From positions 1-15,111 of the forward strand of contig JAGQIY010000139.1 in NCBI GenBank assembly GCA_020430865.1: 15,111 nucleotides of DNA, given 5' to 3'. Below, piece by piece: positions 1-7,244 of this stretch. Under the pieces are notes generated by a model. The model saw nothing but the letters and a program-made list of their open reading frames with translations. It did not search any database and was not told the origin of the DNA. The stretch's first letter is position 1. Every line of letters starts with the position of its first letter. A program made the translations under genes and the position numbers. The DNA is from Myxococcales bacterium. Lineage in GTDB: Bacteria > Myxococcota > Polyangia > Polyangiales > Polyangiaceae.

Positions 1-1179
1 CTCAGCGCGCGTCGTCCCGGGGCTCCTCCCGATGGGGGGACTCCGAACTACATGGCCCCGGAGCGCTTGCGCTCGGGTGGCGCGAGCAGCGAAGACGACG
101 TCTACGCGCTGGGCCTGACGCTGTGGGAGATGTGGACCTGCCGCGTGCCCGAGCCTGGCTATCGTCCGCGCTCGAAGCCGATGCGTTCTCAGATCATGTT
201 CGATGTCCCCGCGGGGCTGAGCGTCGACGAGATCAAGCAGATCTTCCGTTGTCTGAGCGAAGACCCGAGCATGCGCGTCGAGGCGCGTCACCTGCGCTTC
301 TTCAACCCATCAGCGCTCACGACCAGCCAGGTGCAAATCCCTAGGGAAAGGCTTTCCCCTGGACCGCCGCTCGGTCGCTCGGTCACCGAGGCGTTCACGC
401 CGGGCACCCAGGCGTTGCTCGTCACGTTCGCGACCAACGCGCCCGAGGTAGCCGGGACGCTGTGCGCGCTGGACAAGCCCCAGATCACCATCGGACGACG
501 CAGCAATCAGGACCTCACGGTGCCCGAGGCCACGGTCTCGGGCCAGCATGCCGTGGCGCGTTGGCATTCCGGCTCCTGGATCTTCGAGGATCTGGGCAGC
601 ACCAACGGCACCTACGCGGATCACAGCTTCGACCGCAAGAAGACGGTCACGCTGCTCCACGGCAACGAGATCCAGCTCGGGGAATGCCGAGTCAAGCTCG
701 TGAGTTTTCAGAATGGCTCTCCCCAACACGAGCGGGCGAAGGCTTATCTTCGTCGGCGCGACGGGCTCACGGGACTTTTGCAACGCGACCAGCTGATTCG
801 CAGCTTGCAGGATGAACTGCAATTTTCCGAGTGGAATGATGTGCCGCTCTCCGTCGCGCGCTACGAGGTGCGCGGACCGAATCGTCTGGTCAGTGAGCGC
901 CCCACGATCCTCGAGATGCTGGCGCTTCGTCGCGCTGCTCAGCGTGTGGTCGAGCTCACCGAGATGCTGCTCCTGAGCCTCACGCCGGCCACTGCTGGCA
1001 GGATCAGCCCACTCAAGTTCGCGGTAGCCATGAGCGGACCGAGCATTGATGAGGCTCGACACGTCGTCGAGCAGGTGGTTTCGCAGGTGCAGGGCTTGAT
1101 GCCCGAGGCGCTCGACCTGGCGGCGACGATCGTCAAGGCCGAGCCGGGGCAGCCGGTTCACTCGTTGCTCGACAGCTGA
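1..1179 (+). CDS. Ser/Thr protein kinase (C-lobe only)-FHA-degenerate GGDEF fusion, 5' partial
   Basis: The frame is open from base 1, so the gene begins before the window; residues are numbered from base 1. Residues 13-21 (GTPNYMAPE) are the end of a kinase activation segment. DVYALGLTLWEM and a late DPSMR motif complete the C-lobe by about residue 105. Residues 140-235 form an FHA domain with the phosphothreonine-binding signature: GRR at 165-167, S180-x-x-H183 and GSTNGT at 199-204. From about 245 the protein resembles a GGDEF domain. DGLTGLL (254-260) matches the usual DxLTGLxNR entry motif, but the active-site GGDEF position reads SPLKF (336-340) before a family-like FAVAMSGPSIDEA stretch. 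Cyclic-di-GMP synthesis is therefore unlikely, and the domain is probably structural or sensory. Kinase and FHA on one chain suggests recognition of its own or a partner's phosphothreonine. The kinase N-lobe, HRD and DFG motifs lie outside the window. Confidence 0.9.
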   Translation, partial: LSARRPGAPPDGGTPNYMAPERLRSGGASSEDDVYALGLTLWEMWTCRVPEPGYRPRSKPMRSQIMFDVPAGLSVDEIKQIFRCLSEDPSMRVEARHLRFFNPSALTTSQVQIPRERLSPGPPLGRSVTEAFTPGTQALLVTFATNAPEVAGTLCALDKPQITIGRRSNQDLTVPEATVSGQHAVARWHSGSWIFEDLGSTNGTYADHSFDRKKTVTLLHGNEIQLGECRVKLVSFQNGSPQHERAKAYLRRRDGLTGLLQRDQLIRSLQDELQFSEWNDVPLSVARYEVRGPNRLVSERPTILEMLALRRAAQRVVELTEMLLLSLTPATAGRISPLKFAVAMSGPSIDEARHVVEQVVSQVQGLMPEALDLAATIVKAEPGQPVHSLLDS

Positions 1180-1449
1180 GCGCCTCGGCGTGGTGCCTCG
1201 CCGCGCTCGGAAGATGTCCCATGCCTATCAGCGCGTGGAAATCAGCCTGCCAGCGCGGCGGATCTCTGACTCGCGGAGCAACTCGGTGGCGAGGCTTCTG
1301 TTCTCAATAGGCTTCCTCGCACGCTTCGTTCGTGCGAGATACGTCTCGCGCTGCTAGAGCGCGCGAGTCCAGCCCGACATTGGCTGAGGCTCAATCAGCT
1401 GATTTTTTCGCGCCGAGGGAGGCGCGAACGAGCACAACTCTCTTCAGGC
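1180..1449. other. 270-base intergenic region with overlapping hairpins
   Basis: I see no credible gene here. The part at 1289-1349 holds three perfect inverted repeats that share arms: GCGAGG (1289-1294) with CCTCGC (1315-1320); CTCGCACG (1316-1323) with CGTGCGAG (1331-1338), loop 7; and GCGAGA (1334-1339) with TCTCGC (1344-1349), loop TACG. None is followed by a T run, so a standard intrinsic terminator is not shown. A 12-base perfect palindrome, AATCAGCTGATT, lies at 1393-1404, is followed by four more T, and sits 45 bases before the next start. It could be a protein-binding site. Confidence 0.5.
1316..1338 (+). terminator. Possible terminator or regulatory stem-loop
   Basis: An 8-base perfect stem, CTCGCACG/CGTGCGAG, with a 7-base loop lies 137 bases after the kinase-FHA stop codon. 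It lacks a U tract, and its 3' arm can instead pair with 1344-1349, so termination is only one reading. The pairing is plain in the sequence; the role is inferred. Confidence 0.35.
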
Positions 1450-2124
1450 ATGCCTGGTACGCGACCATCTTTCCCAGTTCCCAGCGAGCCCAGCCTCCGA
1501 CGTCTCGGTGTCGGAGGTGGGAGCGGGGGTAGTGGGGGAGGGGATCGTCCGCTGCGTGCACAGCTGGTCGTCGCCGTGTGCGTGGCGCTGGTCGTGATCG
1601 CGATCCCGCTCTACTTCCTGCGACGTCCGAGCGGCCACGCGCTGACCAGCGCCAGCGCCAGCGCCTCCGCCGCGCTGGCCCCTTCGGCGTTGCCCATCTT
1701 CGCGATCGACGCGGGCACTCAGGAAGAGCGGGTACGCGTCGGGCCGGTGCAACGGGTGAAGTGCTCGGCCTCGCCCACCGCGAAGGGCCAAGAGGGTGCG
1801 CTCTGCGACAAGCTGCCGTTCTTCGAGGAGGCGCTCGCGAAGGCCATCAAGGAGAACGTGGACTGTGCGCCGAAGACCGGGAAGGAGGGCAGCATCAATT
1901 TCGCGATGACTCTCGACTTCGAGAAGAAGCGCATCAACGTCTTCCCCGGCCAGAGCGGAGACTGGCGAGGGCCGCAGGCCAAGCGCACCACGCAGTGCGT
2001 GAGTCGTTCGCTACCCCCCGCGAAGTGGGAGACGATCCAACACCAGTATCGCTACTACCTCCTGGCGATCCTCGCGACCTATCCGGTGCCGCCGGCGAAC
2101 GAGGGTCCACCGACGTTCGAGTGA
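1450..2124 (+). CDS. Unknown single-span membrane protein with extracytoplasmic domain
   Basis: The 224-residue product is not assigned to a named family. A short Gly/Ser-rich N-terminal segment (20-31, GVGGGSGGSGGGD) is followed by a charged RPLR and one hydrophobic span at about residues 38-57. An Ala/Ser repeat linker (67-80) then leads to a domain at about 95-220 with four cysteines (105, 119, 139, 183) that could form two disulfides in the periplasm. The FAMTLDFEKKRINVFPG stretch followed by a Cys-containing segment recalls small C-terminal modules of myxobacterial gliding or TonB-like proteins, but this is a vague resemblance. The ATG start has a weak ribosome-binding site, and no better in-frame start was found in the preceding 50 bases. 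It follows the kinase-FHA gene on the same strand after 270 bases, so co-transcription is uncertain. Confidence 0.75.
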   Translation: MPGTRPSFPVPSEPSLRRLGVGGGSGGSGGGDRPLRAQLVVAVCVALVVIAIPLYFLRRPSGHALTSASASASAALAPSALPIFAIDAGTQEERVRVGPVQRVKCSASPTAKGQEGALCDKLPFFEEALAKAIKENVDCAPKTGKEGSINFAMTLDFEKKRINVFPGQSGDWRGPQAKRTTQCVSRSLPPAKWETIQHQYRYYLLAILATYPVPPANEGPPTFE

Positions 2125-2168
2125 TGCCCTCCGTTACAGGGGCAACAACCCGCCGGCAGGGGTCCCCT
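2125..2168. terminator. Candidate hairpins between convergent genes
   Basis: The 46 bases between two converging stop codons hold TGCCCT (2125-2130) facing GGGGCA (2139-2144), with one G-U pair. They also hold the palindrome AGGGGTCCCCT (2158-2168). The position suits bidirectional termination, but neither structure has a T run. Confidence 0.3.
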
Positions 2169-2170
2169 CG

Positions 2171-2767
2171 CTACTGATCCTCGCCCTCGCCTGGCTCTCC
2201 GAAGCTGAGCTCTCCGCTGAAGCGCACCTGACTGACGGCTTCACCCAGCACGCGTCTTCGTTCCGCTGAGCGGGTGCTGTCTCGGAGCTTCGCGAGTCGC
2301 GCCACGTGGGACTCCGCATCACTCGAGACGAGCAGTCGTTCGAGCTCCTGCCGCAGGCGGCGTCCCAGCGCCGGCACGCGGCCGTTCGTCGAGATGGCAA
2401 TGACCAGGTCTCCGGCACGCGCTTGCGCGAGGTGGGAATAGCTCGATTGTGGCTGATCCACGGCGCAGAAGAACACGCGCTCGCGCTCGGCCTCCTCGAA
2501 GATGCGCGTCGCCAGCTCTGAGTTGGAGTCGACGAGCACCGCGAGCCATGCCTCGGCCAGATCGCCCTGCATGTATCCGCGAGGCAAGTGCTCGATGGCG
2601 CCCTGGAGGACGAGCGGCTGCAGTTCCTCGGCGAGGGTTGCCGCGACCACGCGTACCTTGGCTCCCAGCGCGTGCCAGGTCTTCGCGCGCGCAGCCTGCT
2701 CCTCACCAGCGCCGAACACGACGCACAGGCGGCCTTGCAGCCTCAGGCCCAGGGGAAAGACGCTCAT
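2171..2767 (-). CDS. Precorrin-2 dehydrogenase / sirohydrochlorin ferrochelatase, stand-alone (CysG N-terminal / Met8p type)
   Basis: This enzyme family oxidises precorrin-2 to sirohydrochlorin with NAD+, and some members insert iron to make siroheme. The 198-residue protein aligns along its length with the N-terminal module of CysG. It has a Rossmann start with a GAG turn (19-21, VFGAGEEQA), a VDQP motif with Asp104 at the same number as the catalytic Asp of E. coli CysG, and AISTNG (124-129) in place of the AVSSGG loop. A GRVPALGRRLRQELE helix follows. No methyltransferase domain is attached, so uroporphyrinogen methylation must come from another gene. The ATG overlaps the preceding stop as ATGA. 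Its ribosome-binding region is the AAG-repeat end of that gene, so translation is probably coupled. Whether it also chelates iron cannot be read from sequence. It could be named sirC or a cysG homologue. Confidence 0.88.
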   Translation of the reverse strand: MSVFPLGLRLQGRLCVVFGAGEEQAARAKTWHALGAKVRVVAATLAEELQPLVLQGAIEHLPRGYMQGDLAEAWLAVLVDSNSELATRIFEEAERERVFFCAVDQPQSSYSHLAQARAGDLVIAISTNGRVPALGRRLRQELERLLVSSDAESHVARLAKLRDSTRSAERRRVLGEAVSQVRFSGELSFGEPGEGEDQ

Positions 2768-3513
2768 TTCTTCTTCTTCTTCTTCTTTTCACGGGGCACG
2801 ACGGACGGCGTGCTGAAGTTCAGCTCCTTCTCGGCCTTTCCGATGCGCTGCAGGAAGAGCCCAGTGAACGTGCTGAAGAGCGCGTCTCCCGGGGCGGCGG
2901 TGCCCGTGCCCGAGGGGCGCGACACCCAGCGCTTGAGCTGCTTGAGGACCTCTTCCGACACCGGATTCACCTGGACCTTGGTGACCGCGTAGACGGCCTG
3001 TCCCGGGGACGCCTGGGAGCGGTCCGCGACCAGTAGTGAACGCGCCTTGCCGCAGCGGCGGAGCACGCCGCTCAGCGCCGCGACCCAGCGCCTCTTCCTC
3101 GAGCCGGGCTGAGTAATTTCCACACGGTATGCTTCCTTCCAGACGTGCCAGGTGATCTTGCAGGTCTGGACGGTGGTCGAGATCGGTTCCTTCTTGCCTG
3201 GGCGATAGATCGTGCCGGTGAAGACGATGGTCGTTGGCAGGCCACGCTTCAGCTTCTTCTGGATGGCCTCATCGACGATGTCGGTGAATGAAACCGACAT
3301 GTAGAGCCCCTTCTTGTCTGCGTCCCAGTGGAAGCGAGCGCGTCGCCGTTGCTCCTTGGACTCCTCATTCTCCTTGTCGTCGGCGAAGGCGGGACGTGGG
3401 GAGACTCCGCTCACCAGCGCCACCGCGAACAGCGCAGCGAACAGCAGGCGCAGTTTGCCAAGGGCGCTCTTCGACCCTCGGCGAGCAACCCGTGTCGTGA
3501 GCCCCCGCCTCAT
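2764..3513 (-). CDS. Secreted protein of unknown function, possibly DUF4390-like, with heptalysine tail
   Basis: The 249-residue product has a basic N-region and a hydrophobic core (21-36) ending in PAFA-DD, so signal peptidase I cleavage after Ala44 is likely. The mature part contains a segment at about 75-135 (DEAIQKKLKRGLPTTIVF then TIYRPGKK). This resembles DUF4390 proteins, in which a helix ending in RGVP precedes beta strands; I treat the match as tentative. The C-terminus is seven lysines encoded by AAG repeats. The start overlaps the Omp85 stop as ATGA with a good AAGGTG ribosome-binding site. The stop overlaps the next start in the same way. Tight coupling to an outer-membrane barrel gene suggests a periplasmic accessory role, but this is inference only. 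Confidence 0.75.
   Translation of the reverse strand: MRRGLTTRVARRGSKSALGKLRLLFAALFAVALVSGVSPRPAFADDKENEESKEQRRRARFHWDADKKGLYMSVSFTDIVDEAIQKKLKRGLPTTIVFTGTIYRPGKKEPISTTVQTCKITWHVWKEAYRVEITQPGSRKRRWVAALSGVLRRCGKARSLLVADRSQASPGQAVYAVTKVQVNPVSEEVLKQLKRWVSRPSGTGTAAPGDALFSTFTGLFLQRIGKAEKELNFSTPSVVPREKKKKKKK
2767..2787 (-). repeat. AAG trinucleotide run coding for polylysine and serving as ribosome-binding region
   Basis: On the minus strand six AAG codons and one AAA codon run directly into the ATGA overlap that starts the precorrin-2 dehydrogenase. The tract is pure purine and is the only Shine-Dalgarno-like sequence for that start. Loss or gain of repeat units by slippage would change lysine number without changing frame. 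Confidence 0.8.
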
Positions 3514-5204
3514 GGGTTTTCACCTTGAATCGGCGGGATGAAGCCGAGCGCGTTCGAGAAGGCGAAGGCAAAGCCGCCCGCGCTGGTATCGATGCGGAAA
3601 CCCAGGTTCCCGGTGATGTCGATCGGTGCCCGCGCGAGACCCGAGTAGCCGGAGGCGGGGCGATCGAAGTCGACGGGGTTCGCCACCGCGTAGATGCCAG
3701 CGCTCGCGAAGAAGTCGATGCCGTAGACGGAGCGCGAGCCACGGTACAAGGGGATACGATACTCCGAGCCAATGCGACCGGCGTAGCGCCCGTACCGCAC
3801 TTCCTGGATCGCGGTACCCAGCAGGTTTGGTGGTGGTCGGCGATCGAAATTCAGACCCAGCACCCGCGCCGGCAAGAAGTCGCTGAAGTCGCCTACGTAG
3901 TACTGCTCGAAGAAGGGGGCGTCGCCGCTGATGGCACCACCGAACAGCGACACCGAGATCACGTGATCCCAAGGCAGCTCCCACCACTTGCTCAGCTTGA
4001 GCTCGAAGCGTTCGTAGGGGTAGTCGCTACCCGCCGGAGCCAGGCTGACCTCCGTCATTGCCTGGAGGAACCAGCCATGGGACGGGAGAACCGGTTGATC
4101 CCGCGTGTCGTGCTCCAGTGATGCGCGCAGCGTGGAGAGCACGCTACGACCACGAATGATGTCGAAGTCGATCGGCTCGCGGGTCTCACCGCGAATGTGC
4201 GACGCCGCGTCCGGGGGCGTCGCGTCGATGGACTCGAGACGATAGTGCAGCCAGAGCTGAGTCGAGATCGACAGGTCGCGCCCAACGCCCAGCGCGCCGC
4301 CGAAGCGTTTGTACTGGACCGTGGCATGCTCGGTGACTCGCTCGGTGTCCTGCGCTGGGGCGACGTAGCGGACGTCGGAGTTCCCGAAGAAGTCGCGAGC
4401 GTCGTTGAAGAGCAGCTCCCCCCCGGTCATCCAGGTCGAGCCCAGGAACGCCGGGTCCAGGAAGCGGACCCGCAGCGCGAGTTGACTGCTCGCCAGTCCC
4501 ACCGCACCGCCGAGCAGGATCCCAGTACCCGCGAGGTTCGTCTCGGCAGCGTCGAGGCCCGCGTAGGGGGTGAGGGGCTTCGGTGTGCCGTCGTTGTCCG
4601 CGTCCTTCGACAGCCCCATCCACAGGTCGTTGACGACGAACGTGTTGCGCTCCACGACCTCGATCACCAGGATGACCTTGCCCCCCGCGCTACCTTTCCT
4701 TAGGGAAAATTGGATGTCGCGAAAGAAGCCCGTGCCCAGCAGCCGGTAGCGGGTCAGCTCGATGGCTGGATCCTCGACGTCCAGCACGTCACCGACGTGG
4801 AACGGCACGTACCTCAGTACGACGCGGTCCCGGGTGCGGGTGTTGCCCCGGATCTCGACTGCCTCCAGCGTGTAGCGCAGTGCCTGGTCCGAGACGTCGC
4901 TGGTGGGCTCCGCTGGACGCACCAGCCCGCTAGGGGGTAGCGGCTCGGTGTCCTCGAGCTCTTCGTCCTCGGCTTCTCCCGCTTCCCCGTCGTCGCTGGG
5001 CGGCGGCGGCGGCTTGCCCGAGCCCCAGGTCGAGGGCGCGTCCGCGTCGGGGGTCTGAGCGTCGACCCGCGCACCCCAGGCGGTCACCGACGCGCCAACG
5101 AGGCAGGCGATGACCAGCGCCCGCAGGTTCGTCGAGCGGTCTAGCCCAGCCCCAACGGCTGGCGCGATGCGGCCTCGAACCCAGATCACGACGCATGAGA
5201 GCAT
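3510..5204 (-). CDS. Omp85-family outer membrane protein, single POTRA domain plus barrel (BamA/TamA-like)
   Basis: Omp85 proteins insert or translocate polypeptides at the outer membrane. The 564-residue product has an unusually long N-terminus before a hydrophobic signal core (about 27-45) and a probable VDA-QT cleavage after Ala49. A Pro- and Glu-rich low-complexity linker follows (50-105). One POTRA domain spans about 111-188 (TLEAVEIRGNTRTRDRVV to VIEVVERNTF). A predicted beta-barrel fills the rest, with repeated aromatic/Gly strands. A conserved-looking HDTRDQPVLPSHGWF element resembles the family barrel repeat. The last strand ends GFAFAFSNALGF followed by nine extra residues. BamA has five POTRA domains and is about 800 residues, so this is a short paralogue and not the essential BamA. 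The ATG has no clear ribosome-binding site; a GTG at 5189 is an alternative. It overlaps the next gene as ATGA. Confidence 0.87.
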   Translation of the reverse strand: MLSCVVIWVRGRIAPAVGAGLDRSTNLRALVIACLVGASVTAWGARVDAQTPDADAPSTWGSGKPPPPPSDDGEAGEAEDEELEDTEPLPPSGLVRPAEPTSDVSDQALRYTLEAVEIRGNTRTRDRVVLRYVPFHVGDVLDVEDPAIELTRYRLLGTGFFRDIQFSLRKGSAGGKVILVIEVVERNTFVVNDLWMGLSKDADNDGTPKPLTPYAGLDAAETNLAGTGILLGGAVGLASSQLALRVRFLDPAFLGSTWMTGGELLFNDARDFFGNSDVRYVAPAQDTERVTEHATVQYKRFGGALGVGRDLSISTQLWLHYRLESIDATPPDAASHIRGETREPIDFDIIRGRSVLSTLRASLEHDTRDQPVLPSHGWFLQAMTEVSLAPAGSDYPYERFELKLSKWWELPWDHVISVSLFGGAISGDAPFFEQYYVGDFSDFLPARVLGLNFDRRPPPNLLGTAIQEVRYGRYAGRIGSEYRIPLYRGSRSVYGIDFFASAGIYAVANPVDFDRPASGYSGLARAPIDITGNLGFRIDTSAGGFAFAFSNALGFIPPIQGENP

Positions 5205-5278
5205 AGAAGCTCAGGAGATTGGGACCAATCGTGTCTCGATCCGTGACGCCGGGAGACGAGTCTCAGGCAGCCAGACCG
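5205..5278 (-). promoter_or_regulatory. Intergenic inverted repeats before the Omp85 gene
   Basis: The 74-base spacer holds GATTGG/CCAATC (5217-5222 and 5225-5230), which lies 12 bases before the Omp85 start codon. It also holds GAGAC/GTCTC (5253-5257 and 5260-5264). The first would form a small hairpin beside the start and might affect translation. The second could help end the lipoprotein transcript, but no T run follows. No clear promoter was found. Confidence 0.3.
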
Positions 5279-7210
5279 CTAGTTCACGCGCTGCACATAG
5301 CGCGGAACGACGAGGTAGATCACCTTGATACCATCTGGACCTCCCAGGGCCTGTCCGCCCGGCGTTTGCACTCGCAAGATCGCTCTGAGCACGGTCAGCA
5401 CCTCGGGCTTGATGGCCTGGTTCTCTGCCGTGACCTCGAACTCCACGGTCTTGTCGCCACGGACGCCGTAGAAGGTCGTCGCGTCGATGGTCGAGTACGG
5501 CAGCGGGGAGTCCATGCTCGCGACGGGCGTCACGCTCTCGATCAGCTTCGTGGCGTCGAAGGGCTGGCTCGTGTCCTTGTCGATCACATTGTGGAACTCG
5601 GGGTCCGGCGTCCCGTTGCCATCGCAGTCGACGTTGCCGGGGCAATCGTAGCTGTTCGTCCTGGTGGTGACGTTGTTGAGCCCTTGTCCTGCAAGCAGGC
5701 CGATCAGTCTCACCACCTCATCCGCGACGCTGCCGTTGGGCGTCGGGTCGTTGACCAGGGGTTCCTCGCGGCCGCCGAACGACGGGTCGAAGTAGAGGCT
5801 GCCCGTCTTCTGCGCCAGATCCACCATGTCGGTTCGGGTGCCCGCAGCCGAGCCACCTCCGCCTGTTTGCACTGGCACGCCGACGATCTTGGCCCCGATC
5901 GCATTCATCGCGGAAACGACCTCTGCGTAGCTCTTCGCTCCTCCAGCGATCTGGGAATCGTAGTCGTTGGTGGCGACGGGACCGTTGTGGAACTGCGCGT
6001 CGCTGATCAGGACGAAGATCGGCAGCTTGCCTGGGCGGAAGCACACTCGACCGAGCAATCCAGGGTCGCAGTTGGCGGCCGTGGGGCTCCAGACACCACC
6101 CCCGGTGAAGGCGATCGGCGAAGAGTCGACCGCCATGAAGAGCGCTTGAGTTGCTGCCTCCGGTCCGTCGAGACCACCGTCCGCGCTCAGGCTGTCGATC
6201 ACCGAGCGCACGTTGTCCGGCGCCACGAACGAACCCGCGTTGTCTACTGGCGCGCTGATGCTGCCGTCCACGAAGGAGCCGCCATCGCAAGTGGTCCCGG
6301 TTCCACCGATGCAGAAACGATTCTGGAACGGCTGATCGCCCGTGTTGCCGTAAGGGTTCCAGGGAACGTCTTCGAACGCGCCTGCGCCGACGTAGGCACC
6401 AGGTATCGCCGGGATCGGTGGTTTCGCGGCGGCGTTGCCGTTGAGAATGGTGGGAATGATCTTGGTGTCCAGCGATGCCTTCACGTTGTCGATCGCCGGC
6501 TGCATGCTCTTGGTGGTGTCCACCATGAAGTAGATATCAGCGTCTTTGATCCCCGTGGAAAAGCTGAACCTCTGTGTCTTTGGGCCGCCGTTGTAGGGCA
6601 CGATGAAGTAGAGCGATGCGTCGGTCGGGAGGCTGCTGGCGTCGCAAGGGTCGCTACCTGCTGCACTCTCGACCAGGTCGATGACGTCGTCCTCATCGCA
6701 GTCTCCGTGCACTCGACAGTTCGTGGCGCAGCCCGTGACCTCGTCGTCGTCGGGCACTCCGTCACCGTCAGAGTCGTTGTCCTGGAAGTCGTAGCCGTCC
6801 TCGTCGTCGTCAGAGTTGGCCACGGGTGAGCAAGGATCCGTGCGCTGCCCCCCTTTTCCGGCTGGCAAATCTGGGTTGACGGCTTCCTCTTCGTCGGGGA
6901 TCCCATCGTCGTCGCTGTCGAGATCGAGCTTGTCCGGCGTGCCGTCGCCGTCCGTGTCTCCTTCGCCCTCGATGTCATCGGCGATGGTGTCGCCGTCGCT
7001 GTCTTCTGGATCGAGGCACTTCGGATCCGGATCGATGTTTGCGTCGATGAATCCGCTGTCTGCTGGCGAACCGTCGCGACCCCCGCCCGCGTCGTTCTTA
7101 CCGATGTTCGTGCCGGGGTTTGCGTCGGCACCGCTGCAGCCATGAGCTACGAGCAACGCTAGGATGCAGGCTCCGCCAAGGAGAGAATAGCTGCCGGCAT
7201 TTGCTTTCAT
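5279..7210 (-). CDS. Lipoprotein with thrombospondin type-3 repeats and von Willebrand factor A domain
   Basis: Residues are numbered from the ATG at 7210, preferred over the in-frame TTG at 7216 because GGGG lies eight bases upstream of it. A short hydrophobic leader ends in AHGC with Cys25, a relaxed lipobox that suggests lipidation. Residues 60-190 hold many Asp-rich calcium-binding repeats of the thrombospondin type-3 kind (DSDGD, DTDGDGTPD, DSDDDGIPDEEE, DSDGDGVPDDDE) with interspersed cysteines. Residues 222 to about 470 form a VWA domain with a DxTxS metal-site motif (Asp231, Thr233, Ser235), DGPEAATQAL and LPIFVLISDAQFH. A C-terminal beta-rich part follows. Surface location and calcium-dependent adhesion or complex assembly fit these families, but no ligand is evident. 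It lies 74 bases before the Omp85 gene on the same strand and may share its transcript. Confidence 0.87.
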   Translation of the reverse strand: MKANAGSYSLLGGACILALLVAHGCSGADANPGTNIGKNDAGGGRDGSPADSGFIDANIDPDPKCLDPEDSDGDTIADDIEGEGDTDGDGTPDKLDLDSDDDGIPDEEEAVNPDLPAGKGGQRTDPCSPVANSDDDEDGYDFQDNDSDGDGVPDDDEVTGCATNCRVHGDCDEDDVIDLVESAAGSDPCDASSLPTDASLYFIVPYNGGPKTQRFSFSTGIKDADIYFMVDTTKSMQPAIDNVKASLDTKIIPTILNGNAAAKPPIPAIPGAYVGAGAFEDVPWNPYGNTGDQPFQNRFCIGGTGTTCDGGSFVDGSISAPVDNAGSFVAPDNVRSVIDSLSADGGLDGPEAATQALFMAVDSSPIAFTGGGVWSPTAANCDPGLLGRVCFRPGKLPIFVLISDAQFHNGPVATNDYDSQIAGGAKSYAEVVSAMNAIGAKIVGVPVQTGGGGSAAGTRTDMVDLAQKTGSLYFDPSFGGREEPLVNDPTPNGSVADEVVRLIGLLAGQGLNNVTTRTNSYDCPGNVDCDGNGTPDPEFHNVIDKDTSQPFDATKLIESVTPVASMDSPLPYSTIDATTFYGVRGDKTVEFEVTAENQAIKPEVLTVLRAILRVQTPGGQALGGPDGIKVIYLVVPRYVQRVN

Positions 7211-7214
7211 GATC

Positions 7215-7244
7215 AAGCCCCATCATTGGCGCCTCGAGGGGCTT
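7215..7244 (-). promoter_or_regulatory. Hairpin that would hide the lipoprotein ribosome-binding site
   Basis: On the minus strand AAGCCCC (7244-7238) is a perfect complement of GGGGCTT (7221-7215), with 16 bases between. The 3' arm contains the GGGG that acts as Shine-Dalgarno for the ATG at 7210. Folding would block initiation, so a control role is possible. The loop contains a GGCGCC palindrome. Confidence 0.45.

Noticed and set aside
310..1161. 283-codon minus-strand frame opposite the kinase-FHA gene
   Set aside because: The plus strand carries kinase and FHA motifs; the minus product resembles nothing and is Arg/Leu-rich as in antisense shadows.
1645..1670. CAGCGC hexamer repeat
   Set aside because: It codes a short Ala/Ser linker in the membrane protein and fits ordinary low-complexity linker composition.
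3510..5204. The essential BamA of the outer-membrane assembly machine
   Set aside because: Only one POTRA domain and 564 residues, and none of the usual bamA neighbours such as skp or lpxD.
5219..6829. Long open frame on the plus strand (536 codons) opposite the VWA lipoprotein
   Set aside because: The minus frame has clear TSP3 and VWA motifs; the plus frame has no family-like segment and is expected from GC-rich codon bias.
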